53,078 nt of DNA. Source: Nostoc sp. NMS2 (GTDB taxonomy: Bacteria; Cyanobacteriota; Cyanobacteriia; Cyanobacteriales; Nostocaceae). The stretch is from assembly GCF_017115105.1 (NCBI RefSeq), contig NZ_JABXKH010000067.1:54518-107595 (forward strand), written 5' to 3'. The notes under the pieces are model-generated. The model saw only the letters and a list, made by a program, of their open reading frames with translations. It made no database searches and was not told the origin of the DNA. Both the position numbers and the translations under genes were made by a program. Positions 42,524 through 52,207 of this stretch are shown in pieces; positions within the stretch are counted from its first letter, which is position 1; every line of letters begins with the position of its first letter.

Positions 42524-43948
42524 TTAAGCATCGTAGTAGAGGTAAAACTCATAAGGATGAGGACGTAGTTGTAACTGCTTAACTTCATTACCTAGCTTGT
42601 AGTCAATCCAATTTTCGATAAAGTCTTCCGTGAAAACGCCTGATTCGGTCAAGAAGGCGTGATCTTTTTCTAGTGCTTGCAACGCCAATTCTAAAGAACC
42701 TGGAGTTGAAGGAACCTTTGCTAGTTCTTCTGGAGAGAGTTCATAGATATTCTTATCTAAGGGTTCACCAGGATGGATTTTGTTCTTGATGCCATCAAGA
42801 CCAGCACAAAGCATTGCAGCAAATGCCAAGTAGGGGTTAGATGTAGCATCTGGACAACGGAATTCTAAACGCTTGGCTTTGGGGTTAGTGCCAGATAGAG
42901 GAATACGGATAGAAGCAGAACGGTTTCCTTGGGAGTAAGCTAAGTTTACTGGTGCTTCATAACCAGGTACTAAGCGCTTGTATGAGTTAGTGCTGGGGTT
43001 GGTGATTGCCAGCAGCGCCGGCGCGTGTTTGAGAAGACCACCAATGTAGTACAACCCCATGTCGCTCAAACCAGCATACTTATCACCTGCAAACAGAGGT
43101 TGGCCGTCTTTCCAGATGGACTGGTGACAGTGCATTCCTGAACCGTTATCGCCAAAAATTGGTTTTGGCATGAAGGTAACGGTTTTGCCGTGTTTTTTAG
43201 CAACATTCTTGATGACATATTTGTAAATCATCAACCAGTCAGCCGCTTCGATCAACTTACCAAATTTGAAACCCAGTTCGCACTGACCACCAGTAGCAAC
43301 TTCATGGTGATGTTTTTCAATGGGCACACCTAATTCTGCCATCGTCAGCAACATTTCTGTACGGATATCTTGAAAAGAATCCGTTGGTGCGACTGGGAAG
43401 TAACCTTCTTTGAAGCGTGGTTTGTAGCCCAAGTTGGGTTTTTGCTCTGTATCGGCTTTACCAGAATTCCAAGCACCTTCTTCGGAATCTAAGAAGTAGT
43501 AGCCTTCGTTAGCAGTTTGTGCAAACCTAGCACTGTCAAATATAAAGAATTCAGCTTCAGGGCCAAAGAAAGCTGTGTCACCAAGACCAGTGGAAATCAG
43601 GTAATCTATTGCTTTTTGAGCAATAACCCGTGGGCAACGATTGTACCATTCGCCTGTGCGGGGTTCTTTGATACTACAAATTATACTTAGCGTTGGCACT
43701 TCCATAAATGGGTCGATCCAAGCAGTGTTGGGGTCGAGTACCATCGTCATATCCGATTCGTTAATCGCTTTCCAACCCCGAATGCTGGAACCGTCAAAAG
43801 GTACGCCATCAGTGAACGCAGTCTCATCAATTTGGTTTTGGTACAGTGTGAGGTGCTGCCAAGTCCCTACTGTGTCGATGAATTTGAGATCAATCAGTTG
43901 AATTTTTTCATCTTGAATTCTCTTCAAGAGTTCTTGTGGTGTAGTCAT
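42524..43948 (-). CDS. glnA: Glutamine synthetase type I
   Basis: The 474-residue enzyme makes glutamine from glutamate, ammonia and ATP and is the entry of nitrogen from nitrogenase or nitrate into metabolism; it works as a cytoplasmic dodecamer. Visible motifs are the N-terminal beta-grasp [13 protein letters not shown], metal and ammonia-site stretches [11 protein letters not shown] and [15 protein letters not shown], the ATP loop [20 protein letters not shown] and the C-terminal [18 protein letters not shown]. Full length, with AAGGAG before the ATG. It has an NtcA-activated promoter and its inhibitor gene gifA downstream and convergent. In cyanobacteria control is by IF7-type proteins instead of adenylylation. 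Confidence 0.97.
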   Translation of the reverse strand: MTTPQELLKRIQDEKIQLIDLKFIDTVGTWQHLTLYQNQIDETAFTDGVPFDGSSIRGWKAINESDMTMVLDPNTAWIDPFMEVPTLSIICSIKEPRTGEWYNRCPRVIAQKAIDYLISTGLGDTAFFGPEAEFFIFDSARFAQTANEGYYFLDSEEGAWNSGKADTEQKPNLGYKPRFKEGYFPVAPTDSFQDIRTEMLLTMAELGVPIEKHHHEVATGGQCELGFKFGKLIEAADWLMIYKYVIKNVAKKHGKTVTFMPKPIFGDNGSGMHCHQSIWKDGQPLFAGDKYAGLSDMGLYYIGGLLKHAPALLAITNPSTNSYKRLVPGYEAPVNLAYSQGNRSASIRIPLSGTNPKAKRLEFRCPDATSNPYLAFAAMLCAGLDGIKNKIHPGEPLDKNIYELSPEELAKVPSTPGSLELALQALEKDHAFLTESGVFTEDFIENWIDYKLGNEVKQLQLRPHPYEFYLYYDA

Positions 43949-44044
43949 TGTTACTCCTTCTCTACCAATTTCCTAAAGTAAACCAGAATCTTACATTGCA
44001 TCCTAACCCTGCTGATCTCAATCAGACCGTGACACACCAGAAAT

Positions 44045-44087
44045 ATCTTAAATAGTAGACATTAGCAGATTTTGTAGCTTATGTTAC
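44045..44087 (-). promoter_or_regulatory. NtcA-activated promoter of glnA
   Basis: The NtcA box GTA-N8-TAC lies at 44074-44087. On the minus strand 23 bases separate it from a -10 element TAAGAT (complement of 44045-44050), matching the class II NtcA promoter rule GTA-N8-TAC-N22/23-TA-N3-T. The first 17 bases, GTAGCTTATGTTACAGA, also occur in front of gifA. Confidence 0.85.
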
Positions 44088-44306
44088 AGATATCTGGATT
44101 ATCAGGTTATATTAACCTTTCAGCGATCATCTGTATAAAACTGGAAAGTTCATCATATAGGGGGTCAACTTTGGCATAGAATCCTTAAATAGTGGATAGA
44201 TTGTTTTTGTGCCGAATCTATTTTAAATAGCACAAAAATTTACTGGTGCATAAGTGCAGCCAAATAAATATCAAACCATAAATAGCAAGGATTGGGAGAA
44301 AAAATA

Positions 44307-44816
44307 ATGCGCGATGCGGTAACAAGTTTAATTAAGAATTATGACTTAGCTGGTCGGTATTTTGACCGGAATGCGATCGATAGCCTAAAGTCTTACTTTG
44401 ACAGTGGTACAGTCCGAGTCCAAGCGGCGGCAGCGATAAATTCTAATGCGGCTGCACTTGTCAAGCAGGCGGGTTTGAAGTTATATGAAGAACTGCCAGA
44501 ATTGATTCGCCCCGGTGGAAATTCTTATACCACTCGTCGTTATGCGGCTTGTCTGCGCGATCTAGATTACTACTTGCGCTACGCTACCTATGCGCTAGTT
44601 GCTGGGAATACAAATGTATTGGATGAGCGTGTGCTGCAAGGACTGCGGGAAACTTATAATTCTTTAGGAGTGCCTATTGGGCCTACGGTTCGCGGTATCC
44701 AGATTCTCAAGGATCTGATTAAGGAGCAAGTAGCAGCCGCAGGTGTGGTTAATACTGCTTTTGTGGATGAACCATTCGATCACATCACACGCGAGTTGAG
44801 CGAGATAGATATTTAG
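44307..44816 (+). CDS. apcF: Allophycocyanin beta-18 subunit
   Basis: The 169-residue phycobiliprotein starts MRDAVTSLIKNYDLAGRYFD (ATG at 44307; an in-frame TTG 15 bases earlier is not needed). Cys82 in RRYAACLRDLDYYLRYATYA is the phycocyanobilin attachment site, and Asn72 stands at the position methylated in beta subunits. Sequence features separate it from ApcB and match ApcF, which replaces one beta subunit in the phycobilisome core and, with ApcE, passes energy to photosystem II. Divergent from glnA with a 358-base shared region; a stem with T run lies 43 bases after the stop. Confidence 0.93.
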   Translation: MRDAVTSLIKNYDLAGRYFDRNAIDSLKSYFDSGTVRVQAAAAINSNAAALVKQAGLKLYEELPELIRPGGNSYTTRRYAACLRDLDYYLRYATYALVAGNTNVLDERVLQGLRETYNSLGVPIGPTVRGIQILKDLIKEQVAAAGVVNTAFVDEPFDHITRELSEIDI

Positions 44817-44858
44817 ATTTTAGGTAGGCGAGATGTCTGCCCCGACATAAACATAAAT

Positions 44859-44904
44859 AGCGATCGCACTTTTGTCTTTGTTGGGAAAGAGCGATCGCTT
44901 TTTT
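44859..44904 (+). terminator. HIP1-containing stem-loop, terminator of apcF
   Basis: AGCGATCGC (44859-44867) pairs with GCGATCGCT (44891-44899) across a 23-base loop, followed by TTTTTT. The HIP1 octamers thus form the stem of a terminator-like structure. Confidence 0.6.
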
Positions 44905-45001
44905 GATCCAAGTTTTCGCTACTAAAGGGCAACATCGCGCTAATTAATAGTATCTGAATACACCTAATTGTTTTTGACGAGCAACTAGAGAGGATTATCA
45001 G

Positions 45002-45321
45002 ATGGATAAGCTAACTCGGTATCGTGAAATTTTGAATATGCTACTCACAAACCTGCTAACGGTCAAATAGAGACAGAAGCTGTAATTGACTCAGAGCGAG
45101 ACCACTACGAAGTGTTACATATCGGTTGGGATGGAGTGCGCCGCGTACATGGTTCGGTGGTACATATAGATATTATTAATGATAAAGTGTGGATTCAATA
45201 TGATGGTACTTCCCAGCCAGTTGCTGAGGCATTATTAGAAGCGGGTATCTTGCGCGAAGATATTGTCTTGGGTTTCCATCCCACAGAATTACGACAATAC
45301 ACGGACTTTGCTATATCTTAA
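45002..45321 (+). pseudogene. xisI: Frameshifted xisI
   Basis: The ATG at 45002 begins MDKLTRYREILNMLLT, a good XisI start, but this frame stops at about 45068. Another frame reads THKPANGQIETEAVIDSERD and on through VLHIGWDGVRRVHGSVVHID, VWIQYDGTS and IVLGFHPTELRQYTDFAIS to 45321. The two parts together make a XisI of normal length lacking about five residues at the join, so a small deletion caused the shift. The C-terminal open part could be translated from an internal GTG or TTG, but it would lack the N-terminal helix. No xisH accompanies it. Confidence 0.8.
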
Positions 45322-45573
45322 TTACCCACATTTATTTATGGAGATTCCTCCTGTATCCTGCCTTCTACCTCCTACCTCCTGCTGTTGATACATCGGCTAG
45401 TTGAAAATAAAAGCATTGTAATTCCTCAGATAATTGGTAGAATCACCATATTCTTGATGAAGAATGTGAGGTTTATTGGTGTTTGCAACTAGTTAGATGT
45501 AATCATCCAGTATGATAAACACTATATAACTGTATTCCCATCAGTTATCTGTAGATTTAGTGGAGGAAATAGA

Positions 45574-46764
45574 ATGAGTTTGTGGCAACGCCCACTGAAA
45601 AGATTACAAGCGATGCTTCCGGTGGTCACTGAGCGCAGCCGAAGTGCGGGCTACGCCTACGCTGAACATGGAATATATCGGTTCAGACTAAATTCGCTTA
45701 AAGGCTTTGTATCACTCTTTTTAGTAGGGACTGTATTGAGTGTGGCGCTTGCCGCCTGCTCTGGTGGAGGAACTGGGAGTAATTCTTCCTCTGAAACCCC
45801 TAGTGCTACTCCTGTGGCTGCAAGCAAAGATAATGTTGAACTAACTCTGGTTTCCTTTGCTGTCACCAAAGCGGCTCACGAAGCAATTATTCCTAAATTT
45901 GTAGAACAGTGGAAGAAAGATCATAACCAAACTGTCGTCTTCAAGCAAAGCTATGGTGGATCTGGTTCCCAAACCCGCGCTGTTATTGATGGCTTGGAAG
46001 CAGATGTCGTCCACTTGGCACTAGCTGGAGACACCTCAAAGATTGAGAAGGCTGGATTGATTCAGCCAGGATGGGAAAAGGAAGTTCCCAACAATGGTAT
46101 TGTCTCAAAATCAGTTGCAGCATTGGTTACACGTCCAGGTAATCCTAAAAACATCAAGACCTGGGAAGATTTATCTAAAGACGGTATAAAACTAATTACC
46201 GCCGATCCTAAAACATCAGGGGTTGCTCGCTGGAATTTCTTAGCTCTTTGGAATTCAGTGATTAAAACTGGTGGAGATGATACTAAAGCGACTGAGTTTG
46301 TTACCAAAGTGTACAAAAACGTGCCTTTGCTAACTAAGGATGCTCGTGAAGCTACTGATGCATTTTTCAAGCAGGGTCAAGGTGATGCCTTGATTAACTA
46401 TGAAAATGAGATTATCTTGGCAGAACAAAAGGGTGAAAAGTTGACTGCGATTATCCCTGATGTCAATATCTCCATCGACAATCCCATCGCGGTGGTAGAC
46501 AAAAATGTAGATAAGCATGGGACTCGTGAGGTTGCCGAAGGTTTTGTCAAATATCTATATACTCCAGAAGCTCAACAGGAGTTTGCAAAATTGGGATTCC
46601 GACCGGTGTATGATACTTTGACTCTAAGTAAGGAAGTTGCAGACAAATTCCCCAAGGTGAAAACTTTGGGTACAGTTGCAGACTTCGGCGGTTGGGATGG
46701 AATCAATAAGAAGTTCTTCGCAGATGGAGCTATTTTTGACCAGATTCAAGCCAAGAAAAAGTAA
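45574..46764 (+). CDS. sbpA: Sulfate-binding lipoprotein of sulfate ABC transporter
   Basis: The 396-residue protein has a long polar N-terminus, a hydrophobic segment and a lipobox ALAAC (Cys62) followed by a Ser/Thr-rich linker, then a periplasmic binding protein of the sulfate class with VELTLVSFAVTKAAHEAIIP, KQSYGGSGSQTRAVIDGLEA, ADPKTSGVARWNFLALW and NYENEIILAEQKG. It captures sulfate (or thiosulfate) for CysT/CysW. GGAGG precedes the ATG. Residues about 17-31 (VVTERSRSAGYAYAE) come from a common genomic repeat inserted before the signal segment. It is the first gene of the sulfate operon. Confidence 0.93.
   Translation: MSLWQRPLKRLQAMLPVVTERSRSAGYAYAEHGIYRFRLNSLKGFVSLFLVGTVLSVALAACSGGGTGSNSSSETPSATPVAASKDNVELTLVSFAVTKAAHEAIIPKFVEQWKKDHNQTVVFKQSYGGSGSQTRAVIDGLEADVVHLALAGDTSKIEKAGLIQPGWEKEVPNNGIVSKSVAALVTRPGNPKNIKTWEDLSKDGIKLITADPKTSGVARWNFLALWNSVIKTGGDDTKATEFVTKVYKNVPLLTKDAREATDAFFKQGQGDALINYENEIILAEQKGEKLTAIIPDVNISIDNPIAVVDKNVDKHGTREVAEGFVKYLYTPEAQQEFAKLGFRPVYDTLTLSKEVADKFPKVKTLGTVADFGGWDGINKKFFADGAIFDQIQAKKK
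45629..45668 (+). repeat. Short dispersed repeat inside sbpA 5' coding region
   Basis: The tract with GAGCGCAGCCGAAGTGCGGG and GGCTACGCCTACGCT is a common intergenic repeat type in this window (compare about 1088-1125, 18832-18851 and 31158-31200). Here it is translated in frame as ERSRSAGYAYA. Confidence 0.65.
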
Positions 46765-46938
46765 TTCGTAATTCGTAATACTTCGACTTCGCTCAGTACA
46801 AGTTCGTAATTCGTAATTGAAGGACAGAGTAACTAACTTGCTTACGGCACGCTGCGCGAACTGTTGTGGGGTAATAATTACGAATTACGAGTACTGACAA
46901 AAAACTTTTTTTGAATTTTGAATTTGGAGCGAAGCGAC

Positions 46939-47799
46939 GTGACGACTGTATCTCCTTCTGTGGAAATTGAACGCAAAACGCCATTTTGGAAGAAATTGGG
47001 GCGGGTTCCGTGGACTTGGCGAATCACCATAGGATACCTGACGGTGATGTTGTTTATCCCTATAGTTGCTATGTTCCTGAAAGCGAGTACGGAACCTCCG
47101 GCGAGATTTTGGGCGATCGCAACTAGTGATATTGCATTAGCAACATACAACGTAACTTTTGTTACAGCAATATTTGCGGCTTTACTCAATGGCGTATTTG
47201 GAACTCTGATTGCTTGGGTTCTGGTTCGCTACGACTTTCCCTTAAAACGCTTGATTGATGCCACAGTAGATTTACCCTTTGCCCTGCCAACTTCGGTAGC
47301 AGGGCTAACCCTGGCAACAGTTTACAGTGATAATGGCTGGATCGGGTCGCTACTAGCACCACTGGGAATTAAGGTATCTTTTACCCGCACGGGAGTAGCG
47401 GTGGCAATGATATTTATCTCACTACCCTTTATTGTGAGAACTGTACAACCCGTACTTCAGGAAATGGAACATGAAATTGAAGAAGCATCCTGGTGTCTCG
47501 GCGCTTCTCAATGGCAGACCTTCTGGAAAGTAATTTTGCCACCTTTATTTCCGACAATTTTAACTGGTGTTGCCTTGGGTTTCTCCCGTGCAGTTGGAGA
47601 ATATGGATCAACTGTAATTATCTCTTCCAATACGCCCTATCAAGATTTGATCGCACCTGTGCTGATTTTCCAACGGTTAGAGCAGTATGACTATTCTGGT
47701 GCAACAGTAATTGGCATAGTTTTATTATCAATTTCGTTGGTATTGCTGTTGGCAATTAATTTCTTACAAGCATGGGCAAGGAGATATGACACTAGATAA
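46939..47799 (+). CDS. cysT: Sulfate ABC transporter permease CysT
   Basis: The 286-residue permease (GTG at 46939, with GGAG ten bases before; an earlier in-frame TTG at 46918 is less likely) has six membrane helices and the cytoplasmic EAA loop [20 protein letters not shown] that contacts the ATPase. [20 protein letters not shown] and [20 protein letters not shown] are typical of CysT. It lies 174 bases after sbpA across a repeat-bearing spacer and overlaps cysW by 14 bases. Confidence 0.93.
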   Translation: MTTVSPSVEIERKTPFWKKLGRVPWTWRITIGYLTVMLFIPIVAMFLKASTEPPARFWAIATSDIALATYNVTFVTAIFAALLNGVFGTLIAWVLVRYDFPLKRLIDATVDLPFALPTSVAGLTLATVYSDNGWIGSLLAPLGIKVSFTRTGVAVAMIFISLPFIVRTVQPVLQEMEHEIEEASWCLGASQWQTFWKVILPPLFPTILTGVALGFSRAVGEYGSTVIISSNTPYQDLIAPVLIFQRLEQYDYSGATVIGIVLLSISLVLLLAINFLQAWARRYDTR

Positions 47800-48655
47800 G
47801 CCAAGTTTTCATTCATCTGTATCTGATACAGCCAAGCCGAAAGAACAAAAGAGTTGGGTTCCAATAGTTTTAATTGGTATAGCGATCGCCTATTTAGCCC
47901 TAGTTCAATACATCCCTGCAATCAACGTTTTTGTTCAAGCCTTTAGCAAGGGAGTTGGGCCATTTCTATCCAACCTGACGCGACCAGCTTTTCTCCATGC
48001 AGCTTGGCTGACACTGTTGCTGGCTGTAATTTCTCTGCCTTTAAATACAATATTTGGGCTATGTGCAGCTTGGGCGATCGCTCGTCATAAATTTCCTGGA
48101 CGCGCCATAGTCTTAAGCATTATTGACCTGCCCTTTTCCATCTCGCCCGTAGTCGCAGGATTGATGATTGTGCTACTTTACGGACGCAATGGATGGTTTG
48201 GCCCTTGGCTCCAGGCACATGATATCAAGATAATCTTTGCCTTTCCAGGTATGGTGCTGGCTACAGCCTTTGTGAGTATGCCCTTCGTGGCGCGGGAAGT
48301 GATTCCCGTTTTAGAGGAATTTGGTAAAGATCAAGAAGAAGCTGCTAGAACTCTAGGTGCAAAAGATTGGCAGATATTTTGGCGTGTCACCTTACCTAGC
48401 ATCCGTTGGGGCTTACTCTACGGTTTAATTTTGACCAATGCTAGAGCAATGGGTGAATTCGGGGCGGTTTCGGTGGTATCTGGCAATATTGCTGACCAAA
48501 CCCAGAGCTTACCACTGTTTGTAGAAGATGCTTACAAACAATATGAAACCGAAGCTGCCTTCTCTGCGGCTGTACTGTTGGCGTTGCTAGCAGTAGTAAC
48601 TTTAGTGCTAAAAGAGATTTTAGAACGTAAAACCCGCATTAAAGATGTTGAATAG
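47786..48655 (+). CDS. cysW: Sulfate ABC transporter permease CysW
   Basis: The 289-residue permease has six membrane helices and the EAA loop [40 protein letters not shown] and [20 protein letters not shown] mark it as CysW. It starts inside the end of cysT with AAGGAG just before its ATG, so the two are translationally coupled. It completes the channel with CysT. The ATPase CysA, needed for function, is not in the window. Confidence 0.93.
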   Translation: MTLDKPSFHSSVSDTAKPKEQKSWVPIVLIGIAIAYLALVQYIPAINVFVQAFSKGVGPFLSNLTRPAFLHAAWLTLLLAVISLPLNTIFGLCAAWAIARHKFPGRAIVLSIIDLPFSISPVVAGLMIVLLYGRNGWFGPWLQAHDIKIIFAFPGMVLATAFVSMPFVAREVIPVLEEFGKDQEEAARTLGAKDWQIFWRVTLPSIRWGLLYGLILTNARAMGEFGAVSVVSGNIADQTQSLPLFVEDAYKQYETEAAFSAAVLLALLAVVTLVLKEILERKTRIKDVE

Positions 48656-48665
48656 TTAGCTTTTG

Positions 48666-48850
48666 GGCATGGGGCATGGAGAAGAAGCAGGGGAGCAGGG
48701 GGACTCGGGGCCCCCTCTGGGGATAGGGGGAAGAGGGGGCAAGGGGCAAGGGAGAGAATACAAAATTACATCTTTCTCCTCTGCACCCTTCCCCCTGCCC
48801 CTCTGCCTCTTCCTCATCCCTCCCCCACTCCCCACTCCCCTCTACGGCTA
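48666..48850. repeat. G-rich/C-rich palindromic repeat tract
   Basis: The spacer between cysW and the NIL gene is almost all GGGGCATGGGGCATGG-, GCAGGGGAGCAGGGGG- and, on the right half, CCCCCTGCCCCTCTGCC- and CCCCACTCCCC-type units, giving a long imperfect hairpin. It shares GGGGCCCCCTCTGGGGATA (48707-48725) with the insertion in the kinase gene at 9404-9422. Confidence 0.75.
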
Positions 48851-48859
48851 GTAACAATC

Positions 48860-49123
48860 ATGTCTAGTAACACACCTACCAATAAACGGATTCGACTCAG
48901 AATTCCTAAAGACTATCACCAGGAACCTGTGATTTCTCGCCTGGTGTCTGACTACAACCTGACTGTGAATATCACAGCAGCGATTTTGGGAGCCAATGCT
49001 GTCGGGGATGGTTGGTTTGACCTGGAATTACAAGGAACAGATGCACAAATTCAGAGTGGACTAACCTATCTCCATGATTTGGAATTAGAAGTCTGGGATG
49101 AAACTGAAGCAAGTGATTGGTAA
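48860..49123 (+). CDS. NIL-domain protein
   Basis: The 87-residue protein is a single NIL domain: RIRLRIPKDYHQEPVISRLV, YNLTVNITAAILGANAVGDG, WFDLELQGTDAQIQSGLTYL and the last strand DLELEVWDE. NIL is an ACT-like ligand-binding fold usually found at the C-terminus of methionine-type ABC ATPases or with ferredoxins. A free-standing copy right after cysW may regulate the sulfate transporter, perhaps by sensing a sulfur amino acid; this is inference. A related gene lies at 52805. Confidence 0.85.
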   Translation: MSSNTPTNKRIRLRIPKDYHQEPVISRLVSDYNLTVNITAAILGANAVGDGWFDLELQGTDAQIQSGLTYLHDLELEVWDETEASDW

Positions 49124-49199
49124 GGTTCTAGCAACACATAGTGGGGACGCACAGCTAGCTGCACGCCCTCATGCCTAATATAAACCCTCTGGTTTTTTC

Positions 49200-49316
49200 G
49201 ACTTTTCACGATATCTGGAAAACCTCACTTCTATTTCTCTCTCCTAAAAGGAGAGAGACTTTGAATTTTCCCCCTTCCCTTGTCGGTAAGGGGATTAGGA
49301 GGTTAGGTTTTTCTTT
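49200..49316 (+). repeat. MITE-like element, copy 2 (right end missing)
   Basis: Starts with GACTTTTCACG (49200-49210) and follows the sequence of copy 1, including the CTCTCTCCTAAAAGGAGAGAG hairpin and CCCCCTTCCC, until TTAGGTTTTTC at 49316. The last 25-30 bases with the right inverted repeat are absent. The stop codon of the nuclease-like gene (49315-49317) lies at its edge. Copy 3 at 52208 is inverted relative to this one. Confidence 0.85.
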
Positions 49317-50058
49317 AATAAGTGATAGAAATTAGTTTTTCAAAATCTTGTGATTCAAAACTTGATTGTTTTTTGGAGTCTTTACCACATACATCATAGT
49401 AGACTTTATTTCCTTGCATATTGAAGAAATATCCTTCTATTTCAGCTTGCTGTTGTTTAACTTTAAAAACTACTGTATTAGTTGTATAGTTCCCATATCT
49501 GCTAATCAGATAAGCAAAACTATCAAAATTTCCGTTTTGAGCTTTTTTAAATTCTAATAAATCATCATCATAATCATTATTATTAATTTTTAAAATTAAT
49601 GCCTGTATGTCTTTAAGGCTTTTAAAAGGATGAATTTCAAAATGGTCATTTTTTCTATTAAAGGCGATAATTTCATGATAATTATACAAAATCCCCAGGT
49701 AACAACAAGCATTTTTTAAATACCTTTGAATCTGATTATAATGATTTTTTAAATTCACACCTTCTCGCTTTACTTCCACAATTATCAAAGGATATTGATG
49801 TGGCTTAAAATCATCATTATTTTGCTTTTTGTATATTTCTATATCATGATTATTAGCCTCAACTGCAATATTAATGATATCTGGAAATAACCTACTTTCT
49901 TTAATAAGAAAATGAATAAATATTTGTCTAACTAACTCCTCTGGTCTTCCATTAATTGGAATTTGTATTCCCCTAATCAAACATTTTGTATATTCTTGAT
50001 AATCTTTTTGATATCTGCTGAGTTTTGTGGTTATTTCTTGTTGTAGTAAATCAGTCAT
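49315..50058 (-). CDS. PD-(D/E)XK nuclease-like protein (HSDR_N-type)
   Basis: The 247-residue protein is AT-rich and has EELVRQIFIHFLIKE and then NHDIEIYKK...YPLIIVEVKREGVNLKNHYN. Asp72, Glu95 and Lys97 give the D-x(n)-ExK core, and the following QIQRYLKNACCYLGILYN is the helix-strand after the core in type I restriction R-subunit N-domains. The helicase part of HsdR is absent, so this is a stand-alone nuclease-like domain with a C-terminal 100-residue extension. It follows the GTPase gene by 98 bases on the same strand. A defence role is likely but not shown. Confidence 0.7.
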   Translation of the reverse strand: MTDLLQQEITTKLSRYQKDYQEYTKCLIRGIQIPINGRPEELVRQIFIHFLIKESRLFPDIINIAVEANNHDIEIYKKQNNDDFKPHQYPLIIVEVKREGVNLKNHYNQIQRYLKNACCYLGILYNYHEIIAFNRKNDHFEIHPFKSLKDIQALILKINNNDYDDDLLEFKKAQNGNFDSFAYLISRYGNYTTNTVVFKVKQQQAEIEGYFFNMQGNKVYYDVCGKDSKKQSSFESQDFEKLISITY

Positions 50059-50156
50059 ATATCTTTTGATAGCAACTAATGGTGGATAAAATAGCTTTAT
50101 GGAGACAATTATATTGTGCCCTAAACTGTGTATTAACTGTGCAATTGAAAAACTGC

Positions 50157-52172
50157 CTATTTTTCCCCAAAAAAGCCTAGTATTTTGCTAACTAGTTCTT
50201 TCCAATGATCTTCAGCTTTGTTTTTTAAGAATGTATTTAAGTTTGTCTCTTTTTCCAGTTCTCGCTTAAGTATCAGACATACATTATCTGTAAAAGTTTC
50301 CCCTTTCTTCTTTTCCTTACCTTTCTCAGCAATTAGAGCATTCCAAAAATCAGAATCTTCGCTTCTAGGTAATAGTTTATTCTTGACTTCTTCTTCAACT
50401 TCTCTGCCTACTTCGTATATAAACTCGTCATATAAGCCGTAGAATTCTTTGATTAATTCAGGGATAAATGTCTTTAAAGATTCATTCGCAGAGGTAAGAT
50501 CATTCAGGATATCTTCTAATTCCTGTTTTACTTCTTTGGTAAATTTTTTCAGCATTTTATCTTCATCTATTCCCTCAGCAACAACCTTCGCATCGTAATA
50601 TATATCTATATCTCTTAGCTCATAGTAACCAAACATTTTATGGATCGCGTGTTTAGTATTCCATGCCGGATAAACTGTGCGATAGTATTTATTAACATAT
50701 TCATCAATAAAATTATCAAAAATAAAACTAGACGTTCTTTTACTCAAATAACGTAAACTCTTTATCTTCTCAATAGCATTTTCAATTGCCTTGATTTCTG
50801 ATTCGGTTAAAGCACCACCATTTTTAATTTTCGCCGAGCTTTCTTTGATAGCATTAATTTCATCTAATAAAATATTTCGCCTACGTTCTACTACACCCGC
50901 TATAGCTTCGATAAATTCATTTTTATCTGCCTGTACATCTTCTTTTTCGTAATTTTCATTTAGCTTAACTATATCATCGTTATAGTATCTCAAGGAATCA
51001 TAGAACAAGATATTGTCTTTGAAAAAATCTAAATTCAAATTTTTGAATGTAGCTTGAACTTGGTCTTGTCTAATTTTAATTCCTAAGTCTCTATCTTCAT
51101 CAGATCCATGCACTCTTTCAGGCTCCTTTTTCCGAGGTAATACCAAGGTCACAAATCGATGATGAAAGTCTTTGGATTTAGATGTAAGATGATAACCTAT
51201 TAATTTTCTAATATTAGCTTCAGGAGCATCATTAAAGGGAGTTACAAAGAGACAGATGGTATCCTGACTGTCAACATATTTCTGCAAGTCTTTACGAATT
51301 GGGTTCTCATCAAGTCCTTTAGTATCAACGACTGAATCGAACTGAGACAAGTTTGAACCAGATAAAATATCATCGCTCAGATAAAGATATATTTTCCTTG
51401 GAATAGCAAACTCTTTTAATTGAACATCATTGATGTCAGCAAAGGTATTTTTTATCCATTCTTGCTCATTATTCTGATTGTCAAACTCAATTTTAGTAGT
51501 AGTTCTAGCTTCGATTTTTGCGTTATTTAATGCAGTCTTTCTCAGAAGTTCTGCTCCTGATTCATTAAGTAATTTCTTTGCTTGATCAGTTATTAAAATG
51601 TCTTTCTTGTCACCATCATAGACTGTTTTAGAAGTTATCTTAAGTTCTGTAACGTTCCTAATAGCTCTCTCGATTTCTTGGGAAATTATTATTTTATCCT
51701 CTGACTGAGGATTGTCTTTATTGGCAATAGAATCGCAGAAATCAAAAATAAGATTTTCCATTTCATCAACTGTATAAGGCTCTATTTCTATGTAAGTTTT
51801 TTCAGATGCCTTAATAATTACTTCACATATAGTAGTTCTGCCCGCTCCCGTTGAGAGTAACTCTTTAGTTTCGGTTACATTTTTAATTCTGCCATTAATT
51901 GTCTTGGAAACCTTAAAGTCACTTATTAAGTTAAAAAGATGACAGATGGCTGTAGTTTTACCTTTACCAATAGTACCTATAAAAACAATTTTATATTTAT
52001 CTATACTAATAATTTTCTCGATTTCTTCTAATCTTTCTAACTTTGAATTCAGGTTATTAATGCAAATATACTTAGGTATATTATTCTCTAAAACACCTGA
52101 TAGCTTACTGATTTCACGTCTTAAATTTTGCTTCAATAATGTAATTTCTTCTTGCGCCTGTGTCGTCAACAT
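50157..52172 (-). CDS. Dynamin-like P-loop GTPase
   Basis: The 671-residue AT-rich protein has an N-terminal helix pair, a GTPase domain with G1 GTIGKGKT (residues 66-73), a likely switch Thr in TGAGRTTICEV (about 108-118) and G3 DTKG (283-286, VVDTKGLDENP). No clear N/TKxD G4 was seen. The spacing between G1 and G3, over 200 residues, is unusually long. After about residue 400 the protein is mostly helical with coiled-coil segments, as in bacterial dynamin-like proteins; no membrane segment was noticed. It heads a two-gene leftward unit with the nuclease-like gene. Large GTPases beside nucleases occur in defence islands. Confidence 0.7.
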   Translation of the reverse strand: MLTTQAQEEITLLKQNLRREISKLSGVLENNIPKYICINNLNSKLERLEEIEKIISIDKYKIVFIGTIGKGKTTAICHLFNLISDFKVSKTINGRIKNVTETKELLSTGAGRTTICEVIIKASEKTYIEIEPYTVDEMENLIFDFCDSIANKDNPQSEDKIIISQEIERAIRNVTELKITSKTVYDGDKKDILITDQAKKLLNESGAELLRKTALNNAKIEARTTTKIEFDNQNNEQEWIKNTFADINDVQLKEFAIPRKIYLYLSDDILSGSNLSQFDSVVDTKGLDENPIRKDLQKYVDSQDTICLFVTPFNDAPEANIRKLIGYHLTSKSKDFHHRFVTLVLPRKKEPERVHGSDEDRDLGIKIRQDQVQATFKNLNLDFFKDNILFYDSLRYYNDDIVKLNENYEKEDVQADKNEFIEAIAGVVERRRNILLDEINAIKESSAKIKNGGALTESEIKAIENAIEKIKSLRYLSKRTSSFIFDNFIDEYVNKYYRTVYPAWNTKHAIHKMFGYYELRDIDIYYDAKVVAEGIDEDKMLKKFTKEVKQELEDILNDLTSANESLKTFIPELIKEFYGLYDEFIYEVGREVEEEVKNKLLPRSEDSDFWNALIAEKGKEKKKGETFTDNVCLILKRELEKETNLNTFLKNKAEDHWKELVSKILGFFGEK

Positions 52173-52207
52173 ACTGTTTCCCTATCTTCGATGCTATTTA
52201 CTTGATA

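Noticed and set aside
48639..48857. Open frames on both strands in the cysW-NIL spacer
   Set aside because: They only translate the G-rich/C-rich palindromic repeat; composition is pure low complexity.
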